Source: Fragum whitleyi
Lineage: Eukaryota; Mollusca; Bivalvia; Cardiida; Cardiidae
Length of the DNA: 64,000 nt
Direction of reading: 5' to 3'
Assembly (NCBI GenBank): GCA_948146395.1
Contig: OX411543.1
Span: forward strand, 51,126,517-51,190,516
The notes beneath the pieces were generated by a model. It worked only from the letters and a program-made list of their open reading frames with translations. It was not told the origin of the DNA and ran no database searches. Each line of letters opens with the position of its first letter. The stretch's first letter is position 1. A program made the position numbers and the translations under genes. Positions 45,477 to 56,679 of the stretch are shown in pieces.

Positions 45477-45899
45477 CAGTGGCGGATCCAGATGGGGTGC
45501 ATGGGGCTGAGGGGGTCGAACAAACCGCCTCAGAATAGTACGAAAACGAACCCCGAATTTTTGTATGGCGGCAACAGAATAGGATCCAAAGAATTAGTTA
45601 CGCTTATAAAAGAGCCCCAGCTTTAAGTATAGACCATCTCATTTTAGCTACTATGAGTACTTTTAAAAATAATCTCTGGATGACCTAGCTACAAAATTTA
45701 ATAGATAGACCCTACCCTCAAGGATCAACCTCAAAAAATGAATTGAAGACGGTTTAAAACAGTCTTCATTTTTTTTTATTTCAAGAGGGTCCTGTCAACT
45801 TACGGCATGCATTTGTTGGTCTCAGCCTCGAAAAAAACTGCTTCCCCTAAAAGTCTGCATGTTCGAACCCCCTTTACAGAAACCCTGGATCCGTCATCG
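45477..45899. mobile_element. MITE with CAGTGGCGGATCCAG ends
   Basis: Left CAGTGGCGGATCCAGATGGG; right end inverted CGATGACGGATCCAGGGTTT. TGGTA occurs directly before (45472-45476) and after (45900-45904) the element and may be the target duplication. The interior contains GGGGGTCGAAC and its inverse GTTCGAACCCC near both ends. Confidence 0.72.
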
Positions 45900-45930
45900 T
45901 GGTATATCATAAATTGGTCATAAACTGCAG

Positions 45931-46168
45931 TACAGTCAACCTTGCTCGGGCGAGAACGTCTATAATGCGATCAATTTTATGATGAGACTGTTTTGAAAAT
46001 CCCCTTCCATAGATCAAATTACAAAGAAGATATTTTTGGTCTTAGAATTGTCGTAAACTAATCCATTGTTTTTAAAGTCAAATATAATCGTCTAATTGAA
46101 TCTAAACTGAGCTTAAACGCCAATGTTTGGTCGTACTGAAAATGGTCACTTAATACAAGTTTTACTGT
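45931..46168. mobile_element. MITE with ACAGTCAACCTTG ends
   Basis: TACAGTCAACCTTGCTCGGG at the left and, inverted, AACAGTAAAACTTGTATTAAG at the right, with ATGGTCACTTAATACAAG inside. Same family as 18838-19140. Confidence 0.7.
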
Positions 46169-46169
46169 T

Positions 46170-47250
46170 ATTATTCTTTCGCGGGTTTGATTTATTCGAC
46201 GCCATTTTAAGTGGGAACGTTTATGTTTGGGATTTCGTATAAACCAGCATGCAAACTGACAGCCTTTCATGGTTGAGCCCTTATTATTCCCAAGGTCAAT
46301 TATGTATACTCAGCCAAAAATTGCCTCGAATTCTCTTGCACGTATTATTTTTCAGTTAAACGACATGTCATTTTTAATGTTTTTCATGAAATGCCGCTTT
46401 CTTCTTTTCTACGTTAACGTACATCACGTTCTCGATCTTGAGTTATTTGAATTTAACCCCTAAAACTGTGTTATTAAGAAAATCAAACAATCAATGTGCT
46501 CAGTACAAAACAGTCTTGTAGCGAGGTTGCGAAAAAATTAATCACATGCGTAATTAAAACCCTCCAAACGTTGAGTAAATTTTACGGACTTTAGTTAATT
46601 GAGACGAACAATAAAGACACGTGCTGACCATTTCCAATTCAGTTATATCATTAACCACAATTTTCAACTCAATATTGACACTGGGATAACGTCAGGTCAA
46701 ATATTCTTATTCACATTGACGCGATTGTGTCAACGCTTCCTTATCACTATTTGAGAACAGAAGTGAAATAAATGTGTAAACCTTTAAAAACGTCAAAGTT
46801 TACACCAAGCAATTTCAAAAATCGTAAAAGGTGTAAGACGAGCAAGTTTCCCTGATATTCATTCGAGACTCTCAAATGAGCAAGAGGAAACGAAAACGTA
46901 ACGTAGCTATGCAAATGTTGTTGTGTGGGGTTTTTTTTGTTTGTTTGTTTTTTTTGTCAGTAAAAAACTGAAATATAGATTTTTTATTAGTGTTCTTGAC
47001 AAGGCACGTGCAGACAGATTTGGTAAATTTGAGCGTTGAGTCTGTGTAAGATGTTTTATGATTGTTTCTGTTCATTTGATGTAAGATTTGCAGGAAACAG
47101 CAGAATTTATCAAGTTGTCTTATCAATCTTCGATACCTAACGCACTACTATTACATTAGGCAAGCACAAAAACTGGCAGAAAAATCAACTGAATACGCCC
47201 ACAATGCGGTAGCGGCTTCTTCAAATCACACCAAAATTGTTTATTTTATT
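46170..47250. other. Tract without recognised gene
   Basis: Several short frames (46269-46463 and 46872-47126) show no domain or splice support. Nothing else seen. Confidence 0.5.
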
Positions 47251-47254
47251 GATT

Positions 47255-47500
47255 TGTTGAATGGAGTTTTACGCCGCTTTCAACATTATTTTAGTTATAT
47301 CGCGGCGGTTGGAGCACCTAACAATGGACTCCTGGTATTTCTCTTACCAGTACAACCACCACATCCTTTCCTAGCCTCCAGCTGCTATCTCACATAGGTC
47401 TACGATTATCAACCCATTGGTGAGAGACAAATGGTCGGAAAGAATGAGTGCCGCCGTTGGGGATCGAAACCGGGACCTCTAGATTGACAGTCCTACGCTC
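47255..47500 (-). mobile_element. SINE type 3, reverse copy (best head)
   Basis: GAGTTTTACGCCGCTTTCAA, TTATATCGCGGCGGTTGGAG, CTCACATAGGTCTACGATTA and CCCATTGGTGAGAGACAAAT form the inverted body. GGGGATCGAAACCGGGACCT at about 47460 is the inverted box B region and GACAGTCCTACGCTCATAA continues into the tRNA-like head. Confidence 0.8.
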
Positions 47501-47681
47501 ATAATTTTAATAACAAATGGCAAAAGCGTAATTTGCAATATATTTCATAGAATTTATGTCTGTAGTTTTAAAGAAATCCGAAGTTATATCGGGTGGATAC
47601 TTTTTTAATTTTGCTCAGTATAGAATCCGAGGTACAGTTAAGAGGGGGTAAAAACGGTGTAAAATCGGTATTTCCTCGATT

Positions 47682-48070
47682 ACAGTTAGTAAATTCGTGA
47701 ATTTAACATCCACCTTATTCAAAATCATTCTAAATCGCTCACTCAGCGCTCCATACATTCCAAACACTCTCTCATGCCATTCAAAAACACTCACACCCAT
47801 TGAAAAATATAGAATCAACAACGTCATACAAAATAAATTTTGATAGAGAAAAATCCCGATTTCACTCAAATAATTCCAATTGTTAACTTCTCATAAGTTC
47901 TTGAAGAAATAGGAAGCTATGAATAGAACTTGTATGCATATTTTATTAAAGGGAGGTAATCAATATCGCCAATTTTGTTCATCAATTTTTGCTCCTCACA
48001 TTCATTCAATTTCATTCCTAAATCACCCCAGAATCATTCACCTTGTCAATTTCACGATGTTGTTAACTGT
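47682..48070 (+). mobile_element. CAGTTAAC-family MITE, copy 15
   Basis: TACAGTTAGTAAATTCGTGA at the left, TCACTCAGCGCTCCATACAT, AAAGGGAGGTAATCAATATC at 47948, and a right end GATGTTGTTAACTGTAA. The right half of the central hairpin is deleted (GTTCATCAATTTTTGCTCC), so it cannot fold as the others do. Confidence 0.88.
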
Positions 48071-48932
48071 AACAAATCGATTTGTCTTTCTTTCGTTTTC
48101 CCAAACACGATATGTATTACAAATTAAACATTTCAATCATGCAGTCATTCTGCCAATCATAAATAAACATCATTGTTTATATCTTTTGATCATTCAAAAC
48201 TACTACACGTATTTATCAAAACTACTACACGAATTTATCTGCTTATTTGTTTCAGTAGTCCGTCAAATCTTGTCCTCATCGTCGGCAGCGTTTTCACTTC
48301 ACCGACAGCACTAAACGGAACATCAACGTGTCATCCTGGTTATGATTTTTCTTAAAGGCAGCTCTGAAAGGGCCACGGAGTACCCATTTTAACGTTTCCT
48401 TGTCCTGCAAATGTGACGAGAAGTTTGTTGTTCAACAGGATTTTTTGCGATTCTTTTATGTGTAGCACTGATTTGAGAGGCTTCTTTCGCATCACCGAAC
48501 AACCTGATCCACCCCTCCTTGGAATGTCATTCTCAAAATGTGTTTATTGAGTATTGTTCAGTGGAGTTTTGGAATACTATACAAAACGGATTGTTTAAGT
48601 ACTGCTTCTGTGTTTTCTAGTTGTAAAAAGGTATACAAATCTAATAATTTAAACTCACCCATGGAAGAAGTTATGTCAAGGTTTTGTTAGAGTGAACAAT
48701 TTTTATAATTTGCCTGCTTTGAATGAAGTGTGTCGGAGACTGCCTGTTCACCATAACATTCTGTGAGTGTATTTTAAACTATAACGAATGTGCTAATGGA
48801 CGTTAAATTCTAACAAAAGCTGGTTATATGTTCTATGTTGTATGGGTTTTTTTCCCAATCGTCTAAATGTTTTAATGATACGTGAGAACAGAATATCGTG
48901 TAACAGAAATCTCCAGCCTGTTCTTCGTCAAC
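48071..48932. other. Upstream region and probable 5' intron of the glycosyltransferase gene
   Basis: No coding domain found. The stretch immediately before the ATG ends in a pyrimidine-rich TTATTTCAG (48935-48943), a good 3' splice site, so upstream non-coding exon(s) are expected here or further left, but I could not place one. Confidence 0.45.
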
Positions 48933-48934
48933 AA

Positions 48935-48944
48935 ATTATTTCAG
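48935..48944 (+). other. Probable 3' splice site before the glycosyltransferase ATG
   Basis: TTATTTCAG followed by CATGAGG. It suggests that the whole coding region sits in the last exon, preceded by a non-coding exon. Confidence 0.6.
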
Positions 48945-48945
48945 C

Positions 48946-50160
48946 ATGAGGGTACGATTAATAATTGGAAGTAAACGTAAATGTTTGTTTCTACTTAGCT
49001 TATATTTATCTCTTTCTGGAATTTTTCTTCTGTTATTCAAAAGATATAAACTAGAACGCAGTTATTCCGGAATTTCATTTAGCAACAAATATGAATATTT
49101 CGGAAGTCTTCTGCGGGAAAACAACATAGATGGACAACATTGGTTTGACCTTAATTCAGCTTTGATGAAAGACAATAGGACTATTGATACACCAAACTCC
49201 TGTCTCAGTCAGCATTTACACCAGGTTGATGGTAAAATGATGGATTTATTATCTAACAAAGGAATGCTCCATTATTTTAAATTCGGGAACAATTATGCTA
49301 TTTCTGTACCAAAGTGGCAAACCAAAGTAGATAACTATAACAACAATAAAGACAAAAGGCATACATTTTATATTGCCTCTGTGATACGCGTCCGTCTCTA
49401 TCCCGCGGATAAAGCTAAATGGACGATACGAGAACTAAAACAATGGTTACATTATCAATTTTGGGCTGGTTCGGAACATGTGTATATTTGCATGCATTAT
49501 TTGGACGACGAAGAGAGATTTGATAAATATTTAACGAAATATATAAATCATGGATTAGTCACTGTATATCGATGGACAAATATTACAGCGATCCCAGGAT
49601 CTAAAACCTACGAACAAGATAACGCAGATAATCAAATATCGTGTTATAATCACGTTCTCAAACATCATGGTGATAAAGCAGTTTGGCATTATAACTTTGA
49701 TTTGGACGAAAACCCGTATGTGCCATCTGATCACTGTGAAGGATTTTTGACAAGATTTCTTGAAAAAGTTGATAAAAGAACTTCGGAATTAAGGCTCTCT
49801 AATTACGTCATGGAGGGTCAAGGTGAGCGATCACGTGATATATTTTACGATAGGATTAACCGGATAACACGGAGACCTCCTAACGGCAACGTGAAACCCA
49901 TTTACAGACTGGCTATGACGAAATCGGCAGGGATGCATGGATGTAAAACCACTGGAAAGTTAGTCTATCCGGTACATACTGATATAAAACTGTTACATTA
50001 CTGGGGAGCAAGAAAACAGAACTGGAAAAATGACACAAACGAGATGTTTGGAAGAACTAGTGAGTTTAATGATGTCAGAAATTCGATCGCTATCAATATT
50101 CGACATTCGTTGGTTGCGTTTGGTGATTATGATGCGTTTTCAACAAAGACGGGACCTTAG
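48946..50160 (+). CDS. Glycosyltransferase family 92 protein (DUF23), type II membrane, 404 aa
   Basis: Predicted Golgi enzyme that transfers a sugar from a nucleotide donor to a glycan. The characterised family member, worm GALT-1, adds galactose to core fucose; the substrate here is unknown. Residues 12-31 form one hydrophobic signal-anchor after a basic tail (KRK at 10-12). A stem follows, then the catalytic domain from about 140 (FYIASVIRVR) with ELKQWLHYQFWAGSEHVYIC at 163-182, YINHGLVTVYRW at 199-210 and DLDE at 252-255, the likely metal and donor site of the DxD type. The C-terminal HGCK...HYWG region lies at 331-354. Potential N-glycosylation at N77, N212 and N362. It is uninterrupted and the length fits the family. 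A TTATTTCAG acceptor sits 2 nt before the ATG. Such genes are often expanded in molluscs. Confidence 0.9.
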   Translation: MRVRLIIGSKRKCLFLLSLYLSLSGIFLLLFKRYKLERSYSGISFSNKYEYFGSLLRENNIDGQHWFDLNSALMKDNRTIDTPNSCLSQHLHQVDGKMMDLLSNKGMLHYFKFGNNYAISVPKWQTKVDNYNNNKDKRHTFYIASVIRVRLYPADKAKWTIRELKQWLHYQFWAGSEHVYICMHYLDDEERFDKYLTKYINHGLVTVYRWTNITAIPGSKTYEQDNADNQISCYNHVLKHHGDKAVWHYNFDLDENPYVPSDHCEGFLTRFLEKVDKRTSELRLSNYVMEGQGERSRDIFYDRINRITRRPPNGNVKPIYRLAMTKSAGMHGCKTTGKLVYPVHTDIKLLHYWGARKQNWKNDTNEMFGRTSEFNDVRNSIAINIRHSLVAFGDYDAFSTKTGP

Positions 50161-50169
50161 TGAAGCTTC

Positions 50170-50890
50170 TTTAATGCTAGTCTTAATCATAATTTTATTT
50201 TTGTAGTCTTATAATTTAATATTATTTGTTTACATCAATTTTCATACAATCTGATTTGCTGAAAAATTGGTTTAAGATGTGAGTACGCAGCTATATTTTA
50301 GCATGTGCCCAAAATAGTCCCGCAAGAAATATTTTCCTTTTTTGCTTCATGATATTAAAAAAAAGATATGAAAAGTGTATCTTTTTTAATTTCATGGAGG
50401 AATGAAACTAAAAACATATTCAAACTAATTTATAAATGCACTTAGAGTATGATTAGTGAAATTAAAAAAAAAAAGAATGTCTTCATCTATTAAATGAAAT
50501 ACATATTCACACAATACTTAGAGATTTGAGAATCAGTGAAACTTAGAGATTTGAGAATCAGTTAAACTCGAAAGTCGCAGAAAATCTTTTGTTAGAATTT
50601 AGTTGAAATTATTACTATTCAATGCTTTTGTTTCAAAGCCTTTATTTTGATAAAAACTTGTGAATTTTTGCCCAACGTCTCAATTTTTTTTTCAGTATTT
50701 GTTCCGTTCTCCAAGAAATCTGCCTAAATGACGTCACTTTGTAATTTCAGATATCTTATATGTACCCAGATACTACAATATAAAAATGCAAATAATTTTA
50801 GGCGTATCCAATTTCAAAGAATTCGCAGATGCTTATTCAAAGTATGTTAAAAATGAAAAATAGACTGAAATATACTATAGAAAACGTCGA
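50170..50890. other. 3' flank of the glycosyltransferase gene
   Basis: AT-rich, no coding signal. Contains a tandem 22-bp repeat (CTTAGAGATTTGAGAATCAG twice, about 50517-50560). An AATAAA occurs at 50988, after the palindrome, but I cannot assign it as the polyadenylation signal. Confidence 0.45.
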
Positions 50891-50932
50891 GGAAAAAGGA
50901 GAAATTGCTTATAAGCAATTTCTCCTTTTTCC
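50891..50932. repeat. Perfect 42-bp palindrome
   Basis: GGAAAAAGGAGAAATTGCTT then AT then the exact inverse. No loop: the two arms are separated only by the self-complementary AT. It is about 0.73 kb after the glycosyltransferase stop codon. Confidence 0.92.
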
Positions 50933-51384
50933 CAATGCTTTCCCTTTTAATTACTTTCAGCGCCTAAAATTCTAAGTTTGTAGTAAAAAATAAATGTGAC
51001 ACAAATAGGTCAAAGTATAACTTCTTTTTGGGAAATAACAATTTTATTTGATTCATAACAAATATTTTACTTTTTAAAGTTCAAGTTCTTTATTGCAAAA
51101 GACAATTGTCCATATTGCATGCAATTACAAATATAAATTTACATAAACAAGTACATAACTATAAAGTGTCCCGAGGTGACGGTCAAACAGATATATTAAT
51201 GGTTAAATACAAACAATCAGAGAATCAAAGAATTTTACATCTATCAATATATCTACATTAAAATGATTTCGACAGGTTTCCTGGACAACGGACCATTTAT
51301 AAAGCATAAAACCAATTATATGTTGTGTTCCGATTTGTGAAAAACGACGACCCAGGGGGTTCGATTCTGTGTGAAAGTTGAATG

Positions 51385-51650
51385 ATTGGGTGTATAGGGT
51401 TTATAGCAACTTTCAACATTTGCTGCTATCGCGACTGCTTTTGCCCTTACCAATGGCTTCCTGTCTTTTCTCATTCAAGTGCCACCATAATATTCCATCC
51501 GAGCCACCAGTTTACCTCCCCTCCCTACTACTAATAATACCCCCATTTGTAGAAAGAAACAAATGACTTGTGTCACATTGACTTAAATTGTCAAATTTCG
51601 GGTGAAAGTGGCTGAAACTCCCGACAAAGGATTGAAAACCCAATGCGTTA
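51385..51650 (-). mobile_element. Diverged SINE type 3-like copy
   Basis: GCAACTTTCAACATTTGCTG, CTATCGCGACTGCTTTTGCC, CTTACCAATGGCTTCCTGTC and AGAAAGAAACAAATGAC follow the order of the type 3 body (47255-47500) at low similarity, and GAAACTCCCGACAAAGGATT may be the decayed box B end. Confidence 0.5.
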
Positions 51651-51654
51651 CTGC

Positions 51655-52290
51655 TTTCCTTACTTTCCGATTCGAGACGAATCAAATATCGGCCTCTCCC
51701 AAATAAAATCTTTTTCTTACAATTACAACGTTTTTGTGTTAAAAACCAAGGTTTTAAACGCGCCGATGGCACAAATACCGCTGAAACGAGTGTAAGGTAA
51801 GGTCATGATGACGTCAATTAGAAATTTATCAAACAAATGTGTAAAACAATGATATTTTTGATGGCTTTTTGTTATAGTAAAAACATGGGGAGCTGTTTGA
51901 GAAAGCGTTGTCTGATAATCCTGCGCACTTAACAAAGTCAATTTCAAAATTCGTGTAAAGATATGGTACGTCCTAGAAAAATAAGTCAACAACTGAAATC
52001 ATTTACCATTTTGGCTATGTAAAGACATTATGATGCAGAACAAATTTTCACTAAAATAACACAATCTGGTGATGATCAGAGGCACTGTAGTGTTTTATCA
52101 ACTCACTTTTTGTCGGCTAAGTTTGCGAAGTTCAGAAGAGAACTTGAGCTTGAATTACCGTAAAAACTGTTGAAAATTAAAAAGAAGATGACAAGATGAA
52201 TGGTTTTGGGTGATTTCTAAATGCTATTGAACAAGTGGAAGGAGCGAGTTTTTAATTAATTAAACGTAGGCTTAATTTTGCCCTCTACTA
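51655..52290. other. Tract without recognised gene
   Basis: A minus-strand frame at 51723-51992 (89 codons) has no motif. Nothing else seen. Confidence 0.5.
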
Positions 52291-52294
52291 GCGT

Positions 52295-52671
52295 ACAGTT
52301 AAAAACATCGGGAAATTGACATTCATCTCGATCAAAACCATTCCAATACCCTCACTTAAACCATTCAAAATCGCTCAAAAATAAATTCAAAATAAATGAT
52401 GCTAGAAAAGAATTGCGATTTCACTGACAAAATTCAAATTGCATCTGATGGCTTCATGAAAAAATAGGAAGCTATTTATAGAACTTATACTCATATTTTA
52501 TTAAAGGGAGGTAATAGATATCACTGATTTTGTTCATCCTGAACAAATTTGAGATTTATGAATTACCTCGTATCAAATTCACTCAAAACTCACTCCACAC
52601 ACTCGTTCAATTTCATATTGAAATCATTCCAAAACCATTCACCTTGTCATTTTTACGATGTTGTTAACTGT
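52295..52671 (+). mobile_element. CAGTTAAC-family MITE, copy 16
   Basis: TACAGTTAAAAACATCGGGA at the left and GATGTTGTTAACTGTAC at the right with TA on both sides. Central hairpin at about 52505-52570 with GTTCATCCTGAAC. A short deletion in the left arm removes the GCGCTCC segment. Confidence 0.9.
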
Positions 52672-52679
52672 ACTTACGT

Positions 52680-53280
52680 GTTTTGGTGTCTTCACGGACC
52701 AAGTATACTCTTTGACACCCATACCAGCCTATAAAACCAGAGAAACATTCGATATATTTGAATGAAATCCAAAAGACAGTGTGCACTTTTAAAAAAAAAT
52801 ATCTTTAAACGTCACACAATTCGTCGCCATATTTCCCGAGACTACTGATCAACGAGTTTTTGAAAGAAAAAGTCTTAAGGCAGGTAAAAAAAATCAGGTC
52901 TGATGCAACCTTTGATTTAAGGGCACACAGCTGGTGAATTTATATGCTATGGAATCTTAAGTCAAACTCTACAGCTCTATGTAAGCGCATTGTTTGCCTA
53001 AGATGAGAAGCTGAAGGGATGGTAAATTTCAACAACGTATCAGCTGCTTGCATGGATACGTTTTTCAAAATTTCTTATTTGATGCATGGATTATAGAATC
53101 TTATTTTAAGTATGACATGCTTTGTTATCGGAAGATTTAAATCATCTTATAAAAAGTAAGTAAAATTCAAAAATAGAAGTGCACACTTCCTATTGGAACT
53201 CGGTAAATAACTGTTCGCACATGATTAAGCATTGAGGGAAATATCGACCGAAAAAGATTATCGACAGAAGAACAGATGTT
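52680..53280. other. Tract without recognised gene
   Basis: AT-rich, no motif seen. Immediately left of the 7-bp-repeat element. Confidence 0.45.
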
Positions 53281-53349
53281 GGATATACGAAAGACCGGTG
53301 GTGACTTCTTTTATTCACACTTCACGCTTCAAACTTCAAACATATGATA

Positions 53350-53826
53350 TTGAAATGTGAAGTGTGAACTATGAAATGTGAAGTGTGAAGTTTGAAGTGT
53401 GAACTGTGAACTGTGAAGTATGAAGTGTGAAGTGTGAACTTTGAAGTGTGAAGTATGAAGTGTGAACTGTGAAGTGTGAAGTGTGAACTATGAAATGTGA
53501 AGTGTGAAGTATGAACTGTGAAGTGTGAAGTATGAACTGTGAAGTATGAAGTGTGCACTTTGAAGTGTGAACTTTGAAGTGTGAAGTATGAAGTGTGAAC
53601 TGTGAAGTGTGAAGTGTGAACTATGAAATGTGAAGTGTGAAGTATGAACTGTGAAGTGTGAAGTATGAACTGTGAAGTATGAAGTGTGCACTTTGAAGTG
53701 TGAAGTGTGGAGTATGAAGTGTGAAGTGTGAACTTTGAAGTGTGAAGTGTGAAGTGTGAACTGTGAAGTGAGAAGTATGAAGTGTGAACTTTGAAGTGTG
53801 AAGTGTGAACTGTGAATTGTAAACTA
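53350..53826 (+). repeat. TGAAGTG heptamer array, left arm
   Basis: Continuous heptamers TGAAGTG, TGAACTG, TGAACTT, TGAAGTA and TGAAATG. A higher-order repeat of 133 bp (19 heptamers) is visible: the pattern from about 53425 recurs from about 53558. Confidence 0.93.
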
Positions 53827-53865
53827 GGAAGTTTACATATATGGCAACTTTAAAAAAATTAACTT

Positions 53866-54345
53866 CACAGTTCACACTCCACAGTTCACAGTTCACACTT
53901 CACACATCAAAATACACACTTCATTATTCACACTTCACACTTCAAAGTTCACACTTCATACTTCAAACTTCATACTTCACACTTCAAAGTTCACACTTCA
54001 AAGTTCACACTTCACAGTTCACACTTCATACTTCACACTTCAAAGTTCACACTTCAAAGTTCACAGTTCACACTTCACACTTCACACTTCATACTTCACA
54101 GTTCACAGTTCACACTTCAAACTTCTCACTTCACATTTCATAGTTCACACTTCACACTTCACAGTTCTCACTTCAAAAATCACATTTCACACTTCATACT
54201 TCAATCTTCAAAGTTCACACTTCATACTTCACACTTCAAAGTTCACACTTCACACTTCATACTTCACACTTCAAACTTCAAACTTCACACTTCACATTTC
54301 ATAGTTCACACTTCACACTTCACAGTTCACACTTCAAAGATATTA
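53866..54345 (+). repeat. CACTTCA heptamer array, right arm
   Basis: Same heptamer in inverse orientation (CACACTTCA, CAGTTCA, AAGTTCA, TACTTCA). Ends at GATATTATGTTTGAAATGTG, where orientation flips briefly before the right terminus. Confidence 0.92.
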
Positions 54346-54823
54346 TGTTTGAAATGTGAAGTGAGAAGTTTGAATTTAAGATATGTCACCTCCAGTTCAC
54401 GCTTCAGAGTTCCCATTTCAAAGAAAATATGTTTGAAGTGTGAAGCGTGAAGTGTGAATAAAAGAAGTCACCACCGGTCTTTCGTATGGATGCGATACTC
54501 TTCGCATTATGCAGATCGATAAGGTTGTGTGGTTTTTTTTAATTTTTTTTTCAGTAAAAATTAAAATTAGAGTTTGATAGCGTTTCTTCTTTCTAATAAT
54601 TTTACTTTTCCCTCGATTGATCGATTGTTTGATCGATAATGGATACACGGACGTTAGATATGGTACTCGATAAAGGTTCACGTAAAGGCTTGTTGGTCCT
54701 ATTTCAGGCAAATTTCATCTGCCAATGATAAGCAGTATGGCCATCCAAATTATATACCAAATCAAAGCTCAATATGTCATGCGTATTTTATTAAAATCTA
54801 AATCATATTCCTTTCCTTTGATT

Positions 54824-55010
54824 CAGTTAGCAACATCGTAAAATTGACATAGTGAATGATTTTTTAATGAATTTCAGATGAAATGGAATGGGTTAGATGT
54901 GAAACTAAAGGAAGGTAATACAGAATCGCGATATCTCATTATCCCCCCGCCCCCTTCATTAAAATATACTTCCTGTTTTTGTTTTTGTGTCTTCACCGAC
55001 AAATTTAAGA
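54824..55010 (-). mobile_element. CAGTTAAC-family MITE, copy 17 (partial)
   Basis: TCAGTTAGCAACATCGTAAA, TTGACATAGTGAATGATTTT, GGAAGGTAATACAGAATCGC, and TTTTTGTGTCTTCACCGAC at the right. The far arm is missing. Confidence 0.78.
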
Positions 55011-55019
55011 GTTTTATCC

Positions 55020-56670
55020 TTTACTACGACAGTGAACTCTGGGTATGAACTGTGGACAAAAAGGGGTCGTCTCAAAAGGAACTTGCGCATATTCGGGTGT
55101 TTCATTCATGCCGCCTCACAAATCATATCAGTGCTTTTTAACGACGGACTTTGCTTTCATCCCCCTGGTCTTTCAGCACATCCAAAGCATAAAGTTCAAT
55201 ATTTTCTAGGAAAAAAATGTTTAATTGTGACCCAATTACTGTGTAAGAAGCGTTACCAGAAAAAGAAATGAAAATTTAATATGAAGAAATTAGGATCCGA
55301 TATATTTTTCTCGTCATTTTCCTTTCGACTGTGTACTAAGTCATAGCTTACATGCACATGTTTTAACTTTCAATTATACTGAACAGCAAAAATAACTTAT
55401 CACCTTTGAATGAATAATAATTCTTCCAGAAAATCGACCGATTTGCTGATAAGACATTACTTTATTTTTGGCAGGCCACTAGGTAACCTATTGCGGTAAA
55501 ATTTATTCCTGAGACCAAACTCACTTGAGCAGAGACTCTTGCATATGATAAACATGTTTTTTTCATGCAGGAAATCCAATGCATAGTACTAAGTTAAAGT
55601 TGGTCGAGTAGTACAGCATATATAGGTGGAAAGGAAAAACCGAGTAGGCATTTTAACAGATCAAGCCAACTCTTCAAGTTTGGATATAGCGAAGAATTGA
55701 CATTCGGACCATCAACGCGCATAGTCATATTGAACTGATTCATTTACTTGATTAAAATCATGAGGGGTCAAAACTCGACCATTGTAATGTAAAAACGTCG
55801 ATTACAACAACTACTATTGCCGATCTTTGGATGCTGACAGGATGGGGAGGCTGCGTTGTAATGGGCTATGACCTGAAACTCTATACTCTCTAGGGCAGAG
55901 TTTTCGGGTCATCGCTGATTGGTGATGACAGTGAACCACAAAAATGAGATATCCGAGCTCTTTATCCACTCCTTCATTAGTGATAGTCATAGGGTAATCC
56001 CCCGTAAGCAAGTCAATGTTATGGTCGATTCAGCTCATGTCATTATAGACTTTCTTTGAAAACGTCTTTTTTAAGTTATACCCATGCTTTCTCTCTCATC
56101 AACCGGACTTATCACGAACACGAGCATATTAGAAACAAGCTTGCAATAAGAGTCCACAAAAGAGCGCAAAAACGTAAGGTTTTGATTCAGATTGGGGCAG
56201 AATGAGGAGCAAGTGGTTAGCAATGTTGGAAGTTATTTGGAGATTCAAGTGTTAGACATACTTTGAGATTGATAAGAAGTAATAAACAAAATGACTTTCA
56301 ACTTTGCCATACCCCATAGAAACATAAACTTTCAAAAAAAAAAAATAGCTCACTAAATGCTTATGATGTAAATCGTTTCTTTTTTCTTTTAGGAGGGATT
56401 GAATGCATTAGAATGCTTTTCGAAAAAAACCGAAAAAGACAGATCTCATCGATTATTCCTACTTTCCAACTTACTGGAATGCGTCAATTTTTTTTTAATT
56501 TCGAGAGAACTATTGAAATCTTTTTTGGTTAATTTATAACCTTGTCAAGTTAACATCTAGAACAAATTGAAATGGTAGCATTTGATAATTTTATGAAATC
56601 AAAAGGAAAAGCTAAATATTAAGAAATGTTTGTTAATCATTTATTCCCCTATAAGAGCAGGTCCATGGCA
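55020..56670. other. Tract without recognised gene
   Basis: Two frames (54987-55271, 94 codons; minus strand 55814-56011, 65 codons) were examined and show no domain I recognise. The second has a less AT-biased composition and could be an exon, but no splice partner was found. Confidence 0.45.
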
Positions 56671-56679
56671 TTTCTTTGT

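Larger units (their letters stand above)
53288..54484. mobile_element. TIR element built of inverted 7-bp repeat arrays
   Basis: Flanked by TA (53286-53287, 54485-54486). The first 44 nt of each end are identical as inverted repeats (CGAAAGACCGGTGGTGACTT ... TTCACACTTCACGCTTCA), and matching continues with one mismatch to about 57 nt. The body is a left array of TGAASTD heptamers, a short spacer (about 53827-53865), and a right array of the complementary heptamers, so the element is a giant imperfect hairpin. The TA target suggests mobilisation by a Tc1/mariner-type transposase. All long frames through it are artefacts of the heptamer, which reads open in every frame on the minus strand of the left array. 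Confidence 0.88.

Noticed and set aside
53322..53896. Open frames with HTSHFTV-type 7-residue repeats
   Set aside because: A 7-bp DNA repeat free of stops gives a 7-residue repeat in any frame. No start context and no stable protein family.
53841..54143. Plus-strand frame with the same repeat
   Set aside because: Same artefact, in the inverted array.
55814..56011. 65-codon minus-strand frame ending LPILSASKDRQ
   Set aside because: Composition is somewhat gene-like, but no domain or splice partner was found; not enough to call.
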